In this document: piece after piece, positions 34,358 to 39,625 of the stretch | How positions within the stretch are numbered: the stretch's first letter is position 1 | Layout: each line of letters begins with the position of its first letter | From: a virus | IMG/VR virus record: IMGVR_UViG_3300027759_000183 | Location: 1-39,630 of that record | Strand: one strand, 5' to 3' | Length of the DNA stretch: 39,630 bases | Notes under the pieces: model-generated | Seen by the model: only the letters and a program-made list of their open reading frames with translations | What the model was told of the DNA's origin: nothing | The model's database searches: none | Program-made: the position numbers and the translations under genes

Positions 34358-34538
34358 TGGCGAAATAACAACATCAGAAATATGGGTACAAGAAGGATCA
34401 GATAGCCCTGCGTTATTAGTAAACGCTGGTTTGGTATCTGATGTTTCAAAACTTATTATGGGTGGAGGAGATTCATTTGAAGTAGCTACAGATATAATTA
34501 AATTAGTTACTGCATTTAACAACAAGGAAACAGAATGA
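34344..34538 (+). CDS. Small hypothetical protein, 64 aa
   Basis: MPTPNGEITTSEIWVQEGSDSPALLVNAGL leads into an acidic helical second half (DSFEVATDIIKLVTAFNNKE). No family or motif was recognised. GGAGGAAAAAA gives a strong ribosome-binding site for the ATG at 34344, inside the resolvase gene. It overlaps the next gene by four bases (ATGA). Confidence 0.62.
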   Translation: MPTPNGEITTSEIWVQEGSDSPALLVNAGLVSDVSKLIMGGGDSFEVATDIIKLVTAFNNKETE

Positions 34539-34717
34539 TCTGCGAACGTTGTAAATCTGGTGGTGAGCTGAACAAGATTGGTCAGTTCAAGCGTGCCAGT
34601 AATATGCACGACAAATGCAAAGGGGATTGTGGATGTCAGCACAAGACTGGTCCAGGAACAGGAAGTCGGGCAAAGGTTTTAGCGGAACCTCTGCGAACTC
34701 AGTTCCCATTGGAGTAA
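34535..34717 (+). CDS. Small Cys-rich zinc-finger-like protein, 60 aa
   Basis: The first 36 residues contain MICERCKSGGELN, then NMHDKCKGDCGCQHKTG. A C-x2-C pair followed by H-x2-C-x3-C-x-C gives enough ligands for one or two zinc ions. The C-terminal part is Arg/Pro-rich. It overlaps the primase zinc-ribbon gene by 85 bases in another frame, so its C-terminal residues may be constrained by that overlap. Probably a zinc-binding partner of replication; not proven. Confidence 0.62.
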   Translation: MICERCKSGGELNKIGQFKRASNMHDKCKGDCGCQHKTGPGTGSRAKVLAEPLRTQFPLE

Positions 34718-35010
34718 TAGTTCGGTTCTACGGAGGAGAAGTAAGAGAAGGTAAGAACGTATCAGTTAGGTGTTGTGTTCATAACGACACTAGAAAGTCT
34801 GCGGTAATTGATACTATCAACAACCTCTATTACTGCCACACCTGCGGAGTAGCAGGTAATGGCGTTAATATAATTACACACAAGGAAGGATTGGAGTTTA
34901 AAGATGCAATCAAACGAGCAGATGAAATCCTTGCTGGTAGCGGCGAACCAATACGCTCAGGCAATAACTCCAGAAACTCTCGCCTATCTAAACGGACGTG
35001 GAATCTCTGA
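34633..35010 (+). CDS. Primase CHC2-type zinc-ribbon subunit, 125 aa
   Basis: This is the DNA-sensing zinc-binding part of a DnaG-type primase. The motif VRFYGGEVREGKNVSVRCCVH gives Cys47-x2-His50, and NLYYCHTCG gives Cys68-x2-Cys71, the CHC2 zinc set with the expected strand spacing. GVAGNGVNIITHKEGLEFKDAIKRADEI is the typical segment that follows it in DnaG. The ATG at 34633 follows AGGGGATTGTGG. The protein ends in a basic tail, and the catalytic TOPRIM part is a separate overlapping gene, so the primase is split. Confidence 0.85.
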   Translation: MSAQDWSRNRKSGKGFSGTSANSVPIGVIVRFYGGEVREGKNVSVRCCVHNDTRKSAVIDTINNLYYCHTCGVAGNGVNIITHKEGLEFKDAIKRADEILAGSGEPIRSGNNSRNSRLSKRTWNL

Positions 35011-35551
35011 AGAAGTTGCTGCTCTATATTCTTTAGGCACAGTATCTGATCCAATCCCAGGGCACGAACACCACATAGGATGGTTATCAATACCATACAT
35101 AACTGCGCTTGGTCTTTGTGTTGGCTTTAAGTTTAGAAGATTAGATGAAGGCAAACCTAAGTATGGTTCACCTCTTGGTCAGAAGGCACACCTATATAAC
35201 GTTGCTGATATCTGTAAGTTGTCATCAAGAATTGTAGTTTGTGAAGGTGAGCTAGATACTGTAATAGTTTCAGGTGTATTAGGTATGCCAGCAGTAGGAG
35301 TTCCCGGTGTTGCTGCTTGGAAAGATCACTTTACTAAATTGTTTAACGGTTATGATGTTATATATATCGTTGGTGATAATGATGTTAAAGAAGATGGTAC
35401 AAATCCTGGGGCAGAGTTCTCACGGCGTGTCGCAGGGGAGGTGATCAACGGAACAATAGTACAATTACCACCCAATATGGACATAACGGACTATTACTTA
35501 GCTAATGGTGCCGATGCAACGAAGCATTTATTGGGGGTTCCAAATGTATGA
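34904..35551 (+). CDS. Primase catalytic TOPRIM subunit, 215 aa
   Basis: This carries the catalytic half of a DnaG-like primase. A helical N-part (YLNGRGISEEVAALYSLG) and the SIPY and KFRRL-x6-PKYGSP motifs match the region just before TOPRIM. The metal-binding residues are Glu114 in VVCEGELDTV and the DND at 158-160 in YIVGDNDVKEDG. It starts at 34904 after GGAG, in a +1 frame relative to the zinc-ribbon gene and overlapping it by 107 bases. The two halves should act together to make primers for the helicase. Confidence 0.87.
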   Translation: MQSNEQMKSLLVAANQYAQAITPETLAYLNGRGISEEVAALYSLGTVSDPIPGHEHHIGWLSIPYITALGLCVGFKFRRLDEGKPKYGSPLGQKAHLYNVADICKLSSRIVVCEGELDTVIVSGVLGMPAVGVPGVAAWKDHFTKLFNGYDVIYIVGDNDVKEDGTNPGAEFSRRVAGEVINGTIVQLPPNMDITDYYLANGADATKHLLGVPNV

Positions 35552-35948
35552 GCAACTCAGACCTGATGGAACTAGCCAAATGGTTGGCAACCTACGGGAT
35601 ATCCGTGATCAAGATAGATTACGCAAACGAAACCATTCTGATCAAGCTGCCACCAGCCAAGGCATAACCCAAGAGTTTATAGATACTGTAAGAGAACTGC
35701 TAGATGAAGCAGGTAATTTACTTCTAAGAAAACAAATGGACTACGGTCCAACTAATATATCTAAAGCACCGGGTGGTCCGATCAACGGACTGCGTGTGCG
35801 TATGCACGATAAGATTGCAAGAATAAATAATTTGATTGATAAGGGCGTTGACCCGCAGAACGAATCACTTAGAGATTCTTTTATAGATTTACTTAACTAC
35901 TCCGCCATAGCAATTATGGTATTAGAAAACAAGTGGCCTAGTGAGTGA
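35544..35948 (+). CDS. Nmad1 (DUF1599) family protein, 134 aa
   Basis: After a charged N-terminal region, the segment from about residue 45 (DTVRELLDEAGNLLLRKQMDYG) to NGLRVRMHDKIARINNLID and SLRDSFIDLLNYSAIAIMVLENKW matches DUF1599, also called nucleotide modification-associated domain 1. The family is linked by gene context to modified or restricted nucleotides, but its biochemistry is uncertain. The ATG at 35544 has GGGGGTT upstream. It overlaps primase by eight bases and the sigma-like gene by eight bases. Confidence 0.75.
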   Translation: MYEQLRPDGTSQMVGNLRDIRDQDRLRKRNHSDQAATSQGITQEFIDTVRELLDEAGNLLLRKQMDYGPTNISKAPGGPINGLRVRMHDKIARINNLIDKGVDPQNESLRDSFIDLLNYSAIAIMVLENKWPSE

Positions 35949-36576
35949 AGAATTACATCCGACCTTCTATGAATTAGTACCTAGTGTAGCTACAGTTATT
36001 ACTCGTAGATTTAAAGGATGGGTAGATAAGAAGGATGTAATACAAGAGTGCTACGCCTGGTCTCTAACTAAAAACGCACATTTTTTTGAGCAGTTAAATG
36101 AACCTGATCTTAATAAGCGTCAGCGTAATGAGAAGCGTATCGCCTACCAGATGAGGCGTATGGCAGAACGCTATGCCCGTAAAGAGAAGGCAAGCAAGGC
36201 TGGCTATCACACCAGCGATGAATCCTTTTATGAGACAACCACTATTGCACAACTTCTACCCTTTGTAATTCAGTCAGTCTTACACGGTACTGTCTTGCAA
36301 CAGGCACAGGATATGATCAACGATGGTACACCAAAGAAACCATCAGCACCTGCTGAGAGCGGTAATCTAATTGCTATCCTCCTTGATATTAAGAAAGCAT
36401 ATGAGAAGTTAGATGTTGATGAAGCCAAGATACTAGAGCTTAGATACCACGATGCTTGGACACTTAATCAGATAGCGCAGTACCTAGAGGTAGCAGTATC
36501 TACCGCTGACCGCAGGTGTGCTAACGCTATGCGTAAGCTACAAGATTTGCTCGGCGGTGATACACCTTGGAGTTAA
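35941..36576 (+). CDS. Sigma-70-like RNA polymerase factor, 211 aa
   Basis: The N-terminal 65 residues contain a segment (WVDKKDVIQECYAWSLTKNAHFF) reminiscent of sigma region 2. The middle holds basic helices. Residues about 155-205 (AYEKLDVDEAKILELRYHDAWTLNQIAQYLEVAVSTADRRCANAMRKL) match sigma region 4 with its helix-turn-helix. It is shorter and more divergent than a host sigma factor, so it could be an alternative sigma, an adaptor, or a DNA-binding regulator. The GTG start at 35941 overlaps the Nmad1 gene. It may recognise late promoters such as those before the terminase. Confidence 0.72.
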   Translation: MSEELHPTFYELVPSVATVITRRFKGWVDKKDVIQECYAWSLTKNAHFFEQLNEPDLNKRQRNEKRIAYQMRRMAERYARKEKASKAGYHTSDESFYETTTIAQLLPFVIQSVLHGTVLQQAQDMINDGTPKKPSAPAESGNLIAILLDIKKAYEKLDVDEAKILELRYHDAWTLNQIAQYLEVAVSTADRRCANAMRKLQDLLGGDTPWS

Positions 36577-36734
36577 ACTATAATTTTAAATGTATTTGCG
36601 GTGTTATCTTATCTGCTAAGACTGAACTGCAACTTGAGTTTATGTTAAATCGTCATTCCAAAAATAGTAAGATACATAAAGCTCAAGGCTGGAATAATCA
36701 TTCCGGTTTAGCAGGTGGTGAACCTTGGAATTAA
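36567..36734 (+). CDS. Small Cys/His protein, 55 aa
   Basis: The protein begins MELNYNFKCICGVILSAKTELQLE, with a C-x-C pair, then FMLNRHSKNSKIHKAQGWNNHSG with three histidines, and ends GGEPWN. This could be a small zinc finger. The TTG at 36567 overlaps the sigma-like gene by ten bases and is preceded by GGCGGTGAT; using any later start would drop both cysteines. The end of this gene repeats the arrangement seen at its beginning, with a TTG start for the nuclease inside CCTTGG. Confidence 0.58.
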   Translation: MELNYNFKCICGVILSAKTELQLEFMLNRHSKNSKIHKAQGWNNHSGLAGGEPWN

Positions 36735-37111
36735 AAGAGCCTGAGTTATTTGAATACTTAAAAGAGTTTCATTACTCAGACCTTGAGAAGAGTGAAGAGT
36801 TTGACACTTGGGATTGCGTATCCCTAGAACATAAGATGTTTATAGAATTAAAGTCCCGCAAAACACACTACCCTGAATTACTTATCGAAGAGATGAAGTA
36901 TCAGGCGTTAGTTGAGGCAGCAGGTATCCGCTCACTCTCACCTTGGTATATCAACGCAACACCTGAAGGTATATGGGGATTTGATCTAAGTAAACTATCA
37001 GCCCCAGCTTGGGCAGATAAGTGGCTACCTAACACAACAGAGTTTGGTAATAGATCTAGTCGCACCAAGTTAGTAGGTTTCCTAAAGGTAAGTGATGGAG
37101 TAGCTCTCTGA
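36725..37111 (+). CDS. PD-(D/E)XK-type phage nuclease, 128 aa
   Basis: A compact nuclease-like fold. The motif WDCVSLEHKMFIELKSRKTHYPE gives Asp30 and the E-x-K pair Glu41/Lys43. EEMKYQALVEA and the strand YINATPEGIWGFDLSKL follow in an order I associate with small actinophage endonuclease-like proteins. Its target is unknown; host DNA, recombination intermediates or restriction are all possible. The TTG at 36725 overlaps the preceding gene by ten bases. It ends in a CTGA overlap with the last gene of the operon. Confidence 0.7.
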   Translation: MELKEPELFEYLKEFHYSDLEKSEEFDTWDCVSLEHKMFIELKSRKTHYPELLIEEMKYQALVEAAGIRSLSPWYINATPEGIWGFDLSKLSAPAWADKWLPNTTEFGNRSSRTKLVGFLKVSDGVAL

Positions 37112-37275
37112 TATACGAATACAAGTGCAAGGTATGTGGTGGGGTTATATCTATTGAGCGTCCTATCTACGGTATGGAAGATACTCCTATTTGCTGTAAT
37201 GAATTAACCTCTCGCCTATGGTCTGCCCCATCTATAACATTTAAGGGTAAAGGCTTTTACTCAACCGACAAATAA
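37108..37275 (+). CDS. FmdB-like zinc-ribbon protein with CTG start, 55 aa
   Basis: The frame opens YEYKCKVCGGVISIERPIYG, continues DTPICC and ends SAPSITFKGKGFYSTDK. The YxYKCxxCG start and the closing FKGKGFYSTD are characteristic of FmdB-type zinc ribbons. No ATG, GTG or TTG exists in frame after the preceding stop. CTG at 37108, in a CTGA overlap and with GGAG seven bases upstream, is the best start; ATA at 37111 is the other option. It is the last gene of the rightward middle operon, four bases before the terminator stem. Confidence 0.72.
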   Translation: MIYEYKCKVCGGVISIERPIYGMEDTPICCNELTSRLWSAPSITFKGKGFYSTDK

Positions 37276-37279
37276 ATAA

Positions 37280-37301
37280 CCCCGCCGGAAGGGTAGCGGG
37301 G
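37280..37301. terminator. Bidirectional terminator at the convergent point
   Basis: CCCCGC (37280-37285) and GCGGGG (37296-37301) form a 6-bp GC stem with a 10-base loop, extended by ATA/TAT beyond one mismatch. Rightward it is followed by CTATCTTTATTAT, and leftward by TTATTTATTTG. It lies five bases past the last rightward stop and faces the end of the leftward cluster, so it probably serves both. Confidence 0.8.
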
Positions 37302-37313
37302 CTATCTTTATTA

Positions 37314-37343
37314 TGACCGGAGAGAAAGGTTAAGAACCGGTCA
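37314..37343. other. Inverted repeat TGACCGG/CCGGTCA
   Basis: TGACCGG at 37314-37320 and CCGGTCA at 37337-37343 form a 7-bp stem with a 16-base loop, just past the stop of the transglycosylase gene on the leftward side. The half-site GACCGG also occurs in the 14-bp palindrome at 384-397. A shared protein-binding site is possible; a second terminator stem is the alternative. Confidence 0.35.
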
Positions 37344-37363
37344 AGGTTTAGATACTATCATAC

Positions 37364-37786
37364 TCAGTAGTAGTTGTGCTTGAGAAAGAAACTTTTTGCC
37401 TTGCAAGGTGTTTGGTATCTTTTAGAAATATATTTAAGACCTCGCAAGATTTGATACTCAGCTCTGCTATCTCTCTCTCCAAGGAGTTGAGCAATTCCGT
37501 AAGCACTTGATCCTCTTTGGTTTTTTGCATAGTTATCAAACCGACTTTCAGCGGTCCAAAGGGAGAGGAGGCACTCCCACTCTCTTCCTTGCCACCCGAA
37601 ACCAGCCTGAGCGTAGTCTTTTGCGAGCTTCTTGTTATGGTTCTTCTCATCTTGTGTTGCCTTCCTGTTTGATATAACACCATCAGGGATCCTCCCTACT
37701 GGCGGTGTAAATAACTTATGATGACCTTGTGTTAGTAGACCTAGTGTTGCCAGTAATATCAAGCCATTTCTTACCCATTTTTTCAT
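37364..37786 (-). CDS. Secreted transglycosylase/lysozyme-like protein, 140 aa
   Basis: A signal-anchor (MKKWVRNGLILLATLGLLTQG) is followed by a charged linker and a domain with GFGWQGREWECLLSLWTAESRFD, catalytic Glu80, then SSAYGIAQ and LRGLKYISKRYQTPC. This is the goose-lysozyme/SLT-like fold found in actinobacterial peptidoglycan enzymes. It would act outside the membrane and so differs from the CHAP endolysin. I chose the ATG at 37786 because it gives the signal peptide directly. It overlaps the upstream gene by 71 bases. Possible roles are superinfection control, wall remodelling or late lysis. Confidence 0.78.
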   Translation of the reverse strand: MKKWVRNGLILLATLGLLTQGHHKLFTPPVGRIPDGVISNRKATQDEKNHNKKLAKDYAQAGFGWQGREWECLLSLWTAESRFDNYAKNQRGSSAYGIAQLLGERDSRAEYQILRGLKYISKRYQTPCKAKSFFLKHNYY

Positions 37787-37937
37787 CAGCTTCAATCTCT
37801 TCCTCAAGGTAAGCACGATATACATTTGGATAGTCATTACCCAAACGAGCTAACGCTCTGTCCCTTGCTCTACGATAGTTCCTCTGACGAACTGCTTGTG
37901 CCTTAGCGGTTTCTATTCTCCGCTCTATCTTACTCAA
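37716..37937 (-). CDS. Small basic protein, 73 aa
   Basis: The sequence MSKIERRIETAKAQAVRQRNYRRAR is strongly basic. The middle, RALARLGNDYPNVYRAYLEEEIEADEKMGKKW, resembles short actinophage proteins I recall that share the pattern RAR-x-RAL-x2-L-x7-Y-x3-LE-x-E. It is likely all-helical and may bind DNA. The TTG at 37937 overlaps the upstream stop (TTGA). The DEKMGKKW codons also encode the start of the transglycosylase in another frame. Confidence 0.65.
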   Translation of the reverse strand: MSKIERRIETAKAQAVRQRNYRRARDRALARLGNDYPNVYRAYLEEEIEADEKMGKKWLDITGNTRSTNTRSS

Positions 37938-38200
37938 TTACCCCACCTCTCCATACAATTTGCGATAGTGGATAGTACTATGGAAGTGATTTCAATCTGA
38001 GGCGACACCTCTCTGGCGTCCTCCTCATCTGTCAGCCACTCCGATACCCATATTTTACTGTCTAACGGGCTATTACGATACCACTTTAGAGCCTCTGACG
38101 GGCTCTCTCCGCCCCATATGGCTAGGTTCTGAGCGTCTGATACCTCATAAAATATGATCCGCTTTAACGCCCCGTTGCGTAGCTCTATAACATTACTCAT
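37934..38200 (-). CDS. Conserved actinophage-type hypothetical, 88 aa
   Basis: A mixed alpha/beta protein containing AIWGGESPSEALKWYRNSPLDSKIWVSEWLTDEEDAREVSPQIEITSIVL. This GGESP-x-EAL-x-W and W-x4-EDA pattern recurs in short actinophage proteins of unknown function as I recall. The ATG at 38200 follows AAGGGGAAGTA and overlaps the previous stop (TAATG). It ends on a TTGA overlap. No catalytic residues were recognised. Confidence 0.7.
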   Translation of the reverse strand: MSNVIELRNGALKRIIFYEVSDAQNLAIWGGESPSEALKWYRNSPLDSKIWVSEWLTDEEDAREVSPQIEITSIVLSTIANCMERWGN

Positions 38201-38283
38201 TACTTCCCCTTCTCATAACATTTGTAGCAGGTATACCCCGATACATCTTGATCTAGGTTAGCGCAATCACACTCTTTACTCAT
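38200..38283 (-). CDS. 27-aa zinc-knuckle microprotein
   Basis: The whole protein is MSKECDCANLDQDVSGYTCYKC plus a short basic tail YEKGK. Two pairs, C-x-C and C-x2-C, can bind one zinc ion. It overlaps the 71-aa gene by eight bases and the 88-aa gene by one (TAATG), in step with the coupling of the rest of the cluster. Function unknown. Confidence 0.6.
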   Translation of the reverse strand: MSKECDCANLDQDVSGYTCYKCYEKGK

Positions 38284-38491
38284 TCTCTTCCGCCCTCTCT
38301 AGTAATGCTGATATCCCGAAATCTTCCTCTGAGATATAGTCTGGTGCCCAATCGGTGATGTGTTCCCAAGCTTCACGGCTGATCTTTCTACCCTTGTTGC
38401 TCTCTACATCTTCTTTTCTGTACCATTGGATAACTAACTCCTCCTCCAGCGGTAGATTGCTTAGTTCTTCTAGCACTCTCTTTACTTTCAT
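38276..38491 (-). CDS. Small acidic protein, 71 aa
   Basis: The protein begins MKVKRVLEELSNLPLEEELVIQWY and continues REAWEHITDWAPDYISEEDFGISALLERAEENE. The pattern of a helix, an LP-x-EEEL-V-x-QW strand and an acidic C-terminus is common in small phage proteins, though not one with a named function. The ATG sits in an ATGA overlap with the upstream zinc-ribbon gene, after GGAGAGTGCAAT. Confidence 0.63.
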   Translation of the reverse strand: MKVKRVLEELSNLPLEEELVIQWYRKEDVESNKGRKISREAWEHITDWAPDYISEEDFGISALLERAEENE

Positions 38492-38598
38492 ATTGCACTC
38501 TCCTTCTCTTTCTCACAAGGACACCACGCCCCCAGATTTAATTTGCCGCATTTAGGGCAATTCCAAAACTTATTTTTAAGTGGATCGGTTTCACTCAT
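38488..38598 (-). CDS. 36-aa zinc-ribbon microprotein
   Basis: The sequence begins MSETDPLKNKFWNCPKCGKL and continues NLGAWCPCEKEKESAI. CPKCG and CPC form a classic zinc-ribbon ligand set in a minimal frame. The ATG follows GAGAGGGTGAGTAA and overlaps the upstream stop by four bases (ATGA). Its stop overlaps the next start in the same way. Confidence 0.62.
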   Translation of the reverse strand: MSETDPLKNKFWNCPKCGKLNLGAWCPCEKEKESAI

Positions 38599-38738
38599 TT
38601 ACTCACCCTCTCCCTCTCCCTCTCAATTGCGTTATCGGTAAGGCAGTTATCACACACATAACCGCTTGTGTTGTATTGCTTGTTATACCACTCAGGGTTT
38701 GTTATTTCCCACCCGCAAAATTGGCATACAGATTTCAT
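38595..38738 (-). CDS. 47-aa zinc-finger microprotein
   Basis: MKSVCQFCGWEITNPEWYNK and then YVCDNCLTDNAIE give two C-x2-C pairs, about 24 residues apart, as in zinc-ribbon or treble-clef folds. The tail ERERERVSK is encoded by a GA-rich repeat that also supplies the ribosome-binding site of the next gene. Coupled to both neighbours through ATGA overlaps. Confidence 0.65.
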   Translation of the reverse strand: MKSVCQFCGWEITNPEWYNKQYNTSGYVCDNCLTDNAIERERERVSK

Positions 38739-39046
38739 ACTTTTACCTCGTCCTCATCGTCCTCAAACTGATCTATTAGGTGTTCGAATCCAGCATTAGG
38801 ATCTATATGGTTAGTAGATACCGCTTGAATAAAGCGCAACGAACAAGAATTATCATACCAATCCTCTACCATTTCAAACATTTCATCGGCAGACATCTGG
38901 TCAGTAGTAATTAGTGGTTCATATTTATATCCACGCATAAGCTCTACTTGCTCATCGTCCATTAAAATATAGATCTTATGGCAGGTGTCCCAAGCGATAC
39001 CTCTAGCATTATTTATACGATCATAAACCAGATCAGGGTTTTTCAT
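38735..39046 (-). CDS. Acidic hypothetical protein, 103 aa
   Basis: The product has a net negative charge, with segments MKNPDLVYDRINNARGIAWDTCHKIYILMDDEQVELMRGYKYEPLI and a very acidic end (IDQFEDDEDEVKV). The motif GIAWDTCHKIYILMDD-x-Q suggests a compact alpha/beta fold. Acidic small proteins of early phage genes often bind host enzymes as DNA mimics, but this is speculative here. Starts and ends on ATGA overlaps. Confidence 0.65.
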   Translation of the reverse strand: MKNPDLVYDRINNARGIAWDTCHKIYILMDDEQVELMRGYKYEPLITTDQMSADEMFEMVEDWYDNSCSLRFIQAVSTNHIDPNAGFEHLIDQFEDDEDEVKV

Positions 39047-39177
39047 TTCATTACCTTCCTCTCATTAGTTAATTGGATTAATCTTCTGGCATCACTTTCT
39101 AACTCCTCTAATATATAAAGTTTGTGAGCGCACTCCGATATCGGAATCAAGCACTCACCGCATAGGGTTTGGTTCAT
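39043..39177 (-). CDS. 44-aa Cys-containing microprotein
   Basis: MNQTLCGECLIPISECAHKLYILEELE has C-x2-C followed by C-x-H, four potential zinc ligands, then a charged helix (ESDARRLIQLTNERK). It is joined to the upstream 34-aa gene and downstream 103-aa gene through ATGA overlaps, a strong argument for its being translated. Confidence 0.63.
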   Translation of the reverse strand: MNQTLCGECLIPISECAHKLYILEELESDARRLIQLTNERKVMK

Positions 39178-39278
39178 AATCCGCCCCCATTTACCAATTC
39201 TTTGATGTTTTCGATTACTTCCTCATCAGATAGCAAATCTCCATCTGCGTTAATCCATTCCTGGATTTTGTCTATCAT
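39174..39278 (-). CDS. 34-aa microprotein
   Basis: The sequence is one or two short helices: MIDKIQEWINADGDLLSDEE followed by VIENIKELVNGGGL. The ATG at 39278 has GGGG four bases upstream. It overlaps the next gene via ATGA. It is the first gene after the (CT)11 tract at 39296-39317. No family was recognised. Confidence 0.55.
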   Translation of the reverse strand: MIDKIQEWINADGDLLSDEEVIENIKELVNGGGL

Positions 39279-39412
39279 TTCCCCGTTAGTAGGCACTCTC
39301 TCTCTCTCTCTCTCTCTTTCTCTAATTAAGCAAGCACTCGCTTGCTTTCTCCCACCTTAGTAGGATACTGGGCAAGCCTACCCTATTCAGAGCAAGTTTG
39401 CCCAATAAACCA
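39279..39412. promoter_or_regulatory. Leader with GA tract and inverted repeats
   Basis: On the plus strand a (CT)11 tract lies at 39296-39317. A perfect 8-bp hairpin AAGCAAGC/GCTTGCTT with 4-base loop lies at 39328-39347, and a TGGGCAA/TTGCCCA repeat at 39370-39404. GCCTACCCTATT here also occurs at 339-350. The region precedes a leftward gene cluster, so a promoter is likely within it, though no -10/-35 was assigned. The hairpin has no T-run leftward. Confidence 0.45.
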
Positions 39413-39571
39413 CTACTTAGCAGTTTTGGCGTATTCCTTAAACAAACGGGTAGCTTCCCTTTTAGTATAGAAATAATAGGATTTAGTTAATGCCCACTCT
39501 CTCCCACTCTCTCCCACAAATGCCGACAATACCCACGCACCTTCATAATTTTTTCGGTAATTGATATTCAC
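39413..39571 (-). CDS. Small hypothetical protein, 52 aa
   Basis: The sequence MNINYRKNYEGAWVLSAFVGE continues GREWALTKSYYFYTKREATRLFKEYAKTAK. It looks like a small alpha/beta fold of aromatic strands followed by a basic helix, as in many phage proteins of unknown role. The GTG at 39571 has GGGGGTGAGA upstream, preceded by the string TGGAAAGGGGG shared with the leader at 296. The (GA)15 tract lies just upstream. Confidence 0.65.
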   Translation of the reverse strand: MNINYRKNYEGAWVLSAFVGESGREWALTKSYYFYTKREATRLFKEYAKTAK

Positions 39572-39585
39572 TCTCTCACCCCCTT

Positions 39586-39625
<40 letters not shown>

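Noticed and set aside
34319-34642. Minus-strand 107-codon frame across the resolvase and two small genes
   Set aside because: Overlaps three coupled plus-strand genes with clear ribosome-binding sites and Cys/active-site motifs.
37348-37683. Minus-strand 111-codon frame overlapping the transglycosylase
   Set aside because: The transglycosylase frame has a signal peptide and catalytic motifs; this alternative frame is low-complexity Ser/Lys/Leu-rich with no family.
38355-38771. Plus-strand Ser/Pro/Leu-rich frames in the right-end cluster
   Set aside because: They are complements of the GA-rich ribosome-binding and coding strings of coupled minus-strand microgenes.
39169-39360. Plus-strand Ser/Leu-rich frame across the (CT)11 tract
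   Set aside because: It translates the CT repeat as alternating Ser-Leu and runs against coupled minus-strand genes.
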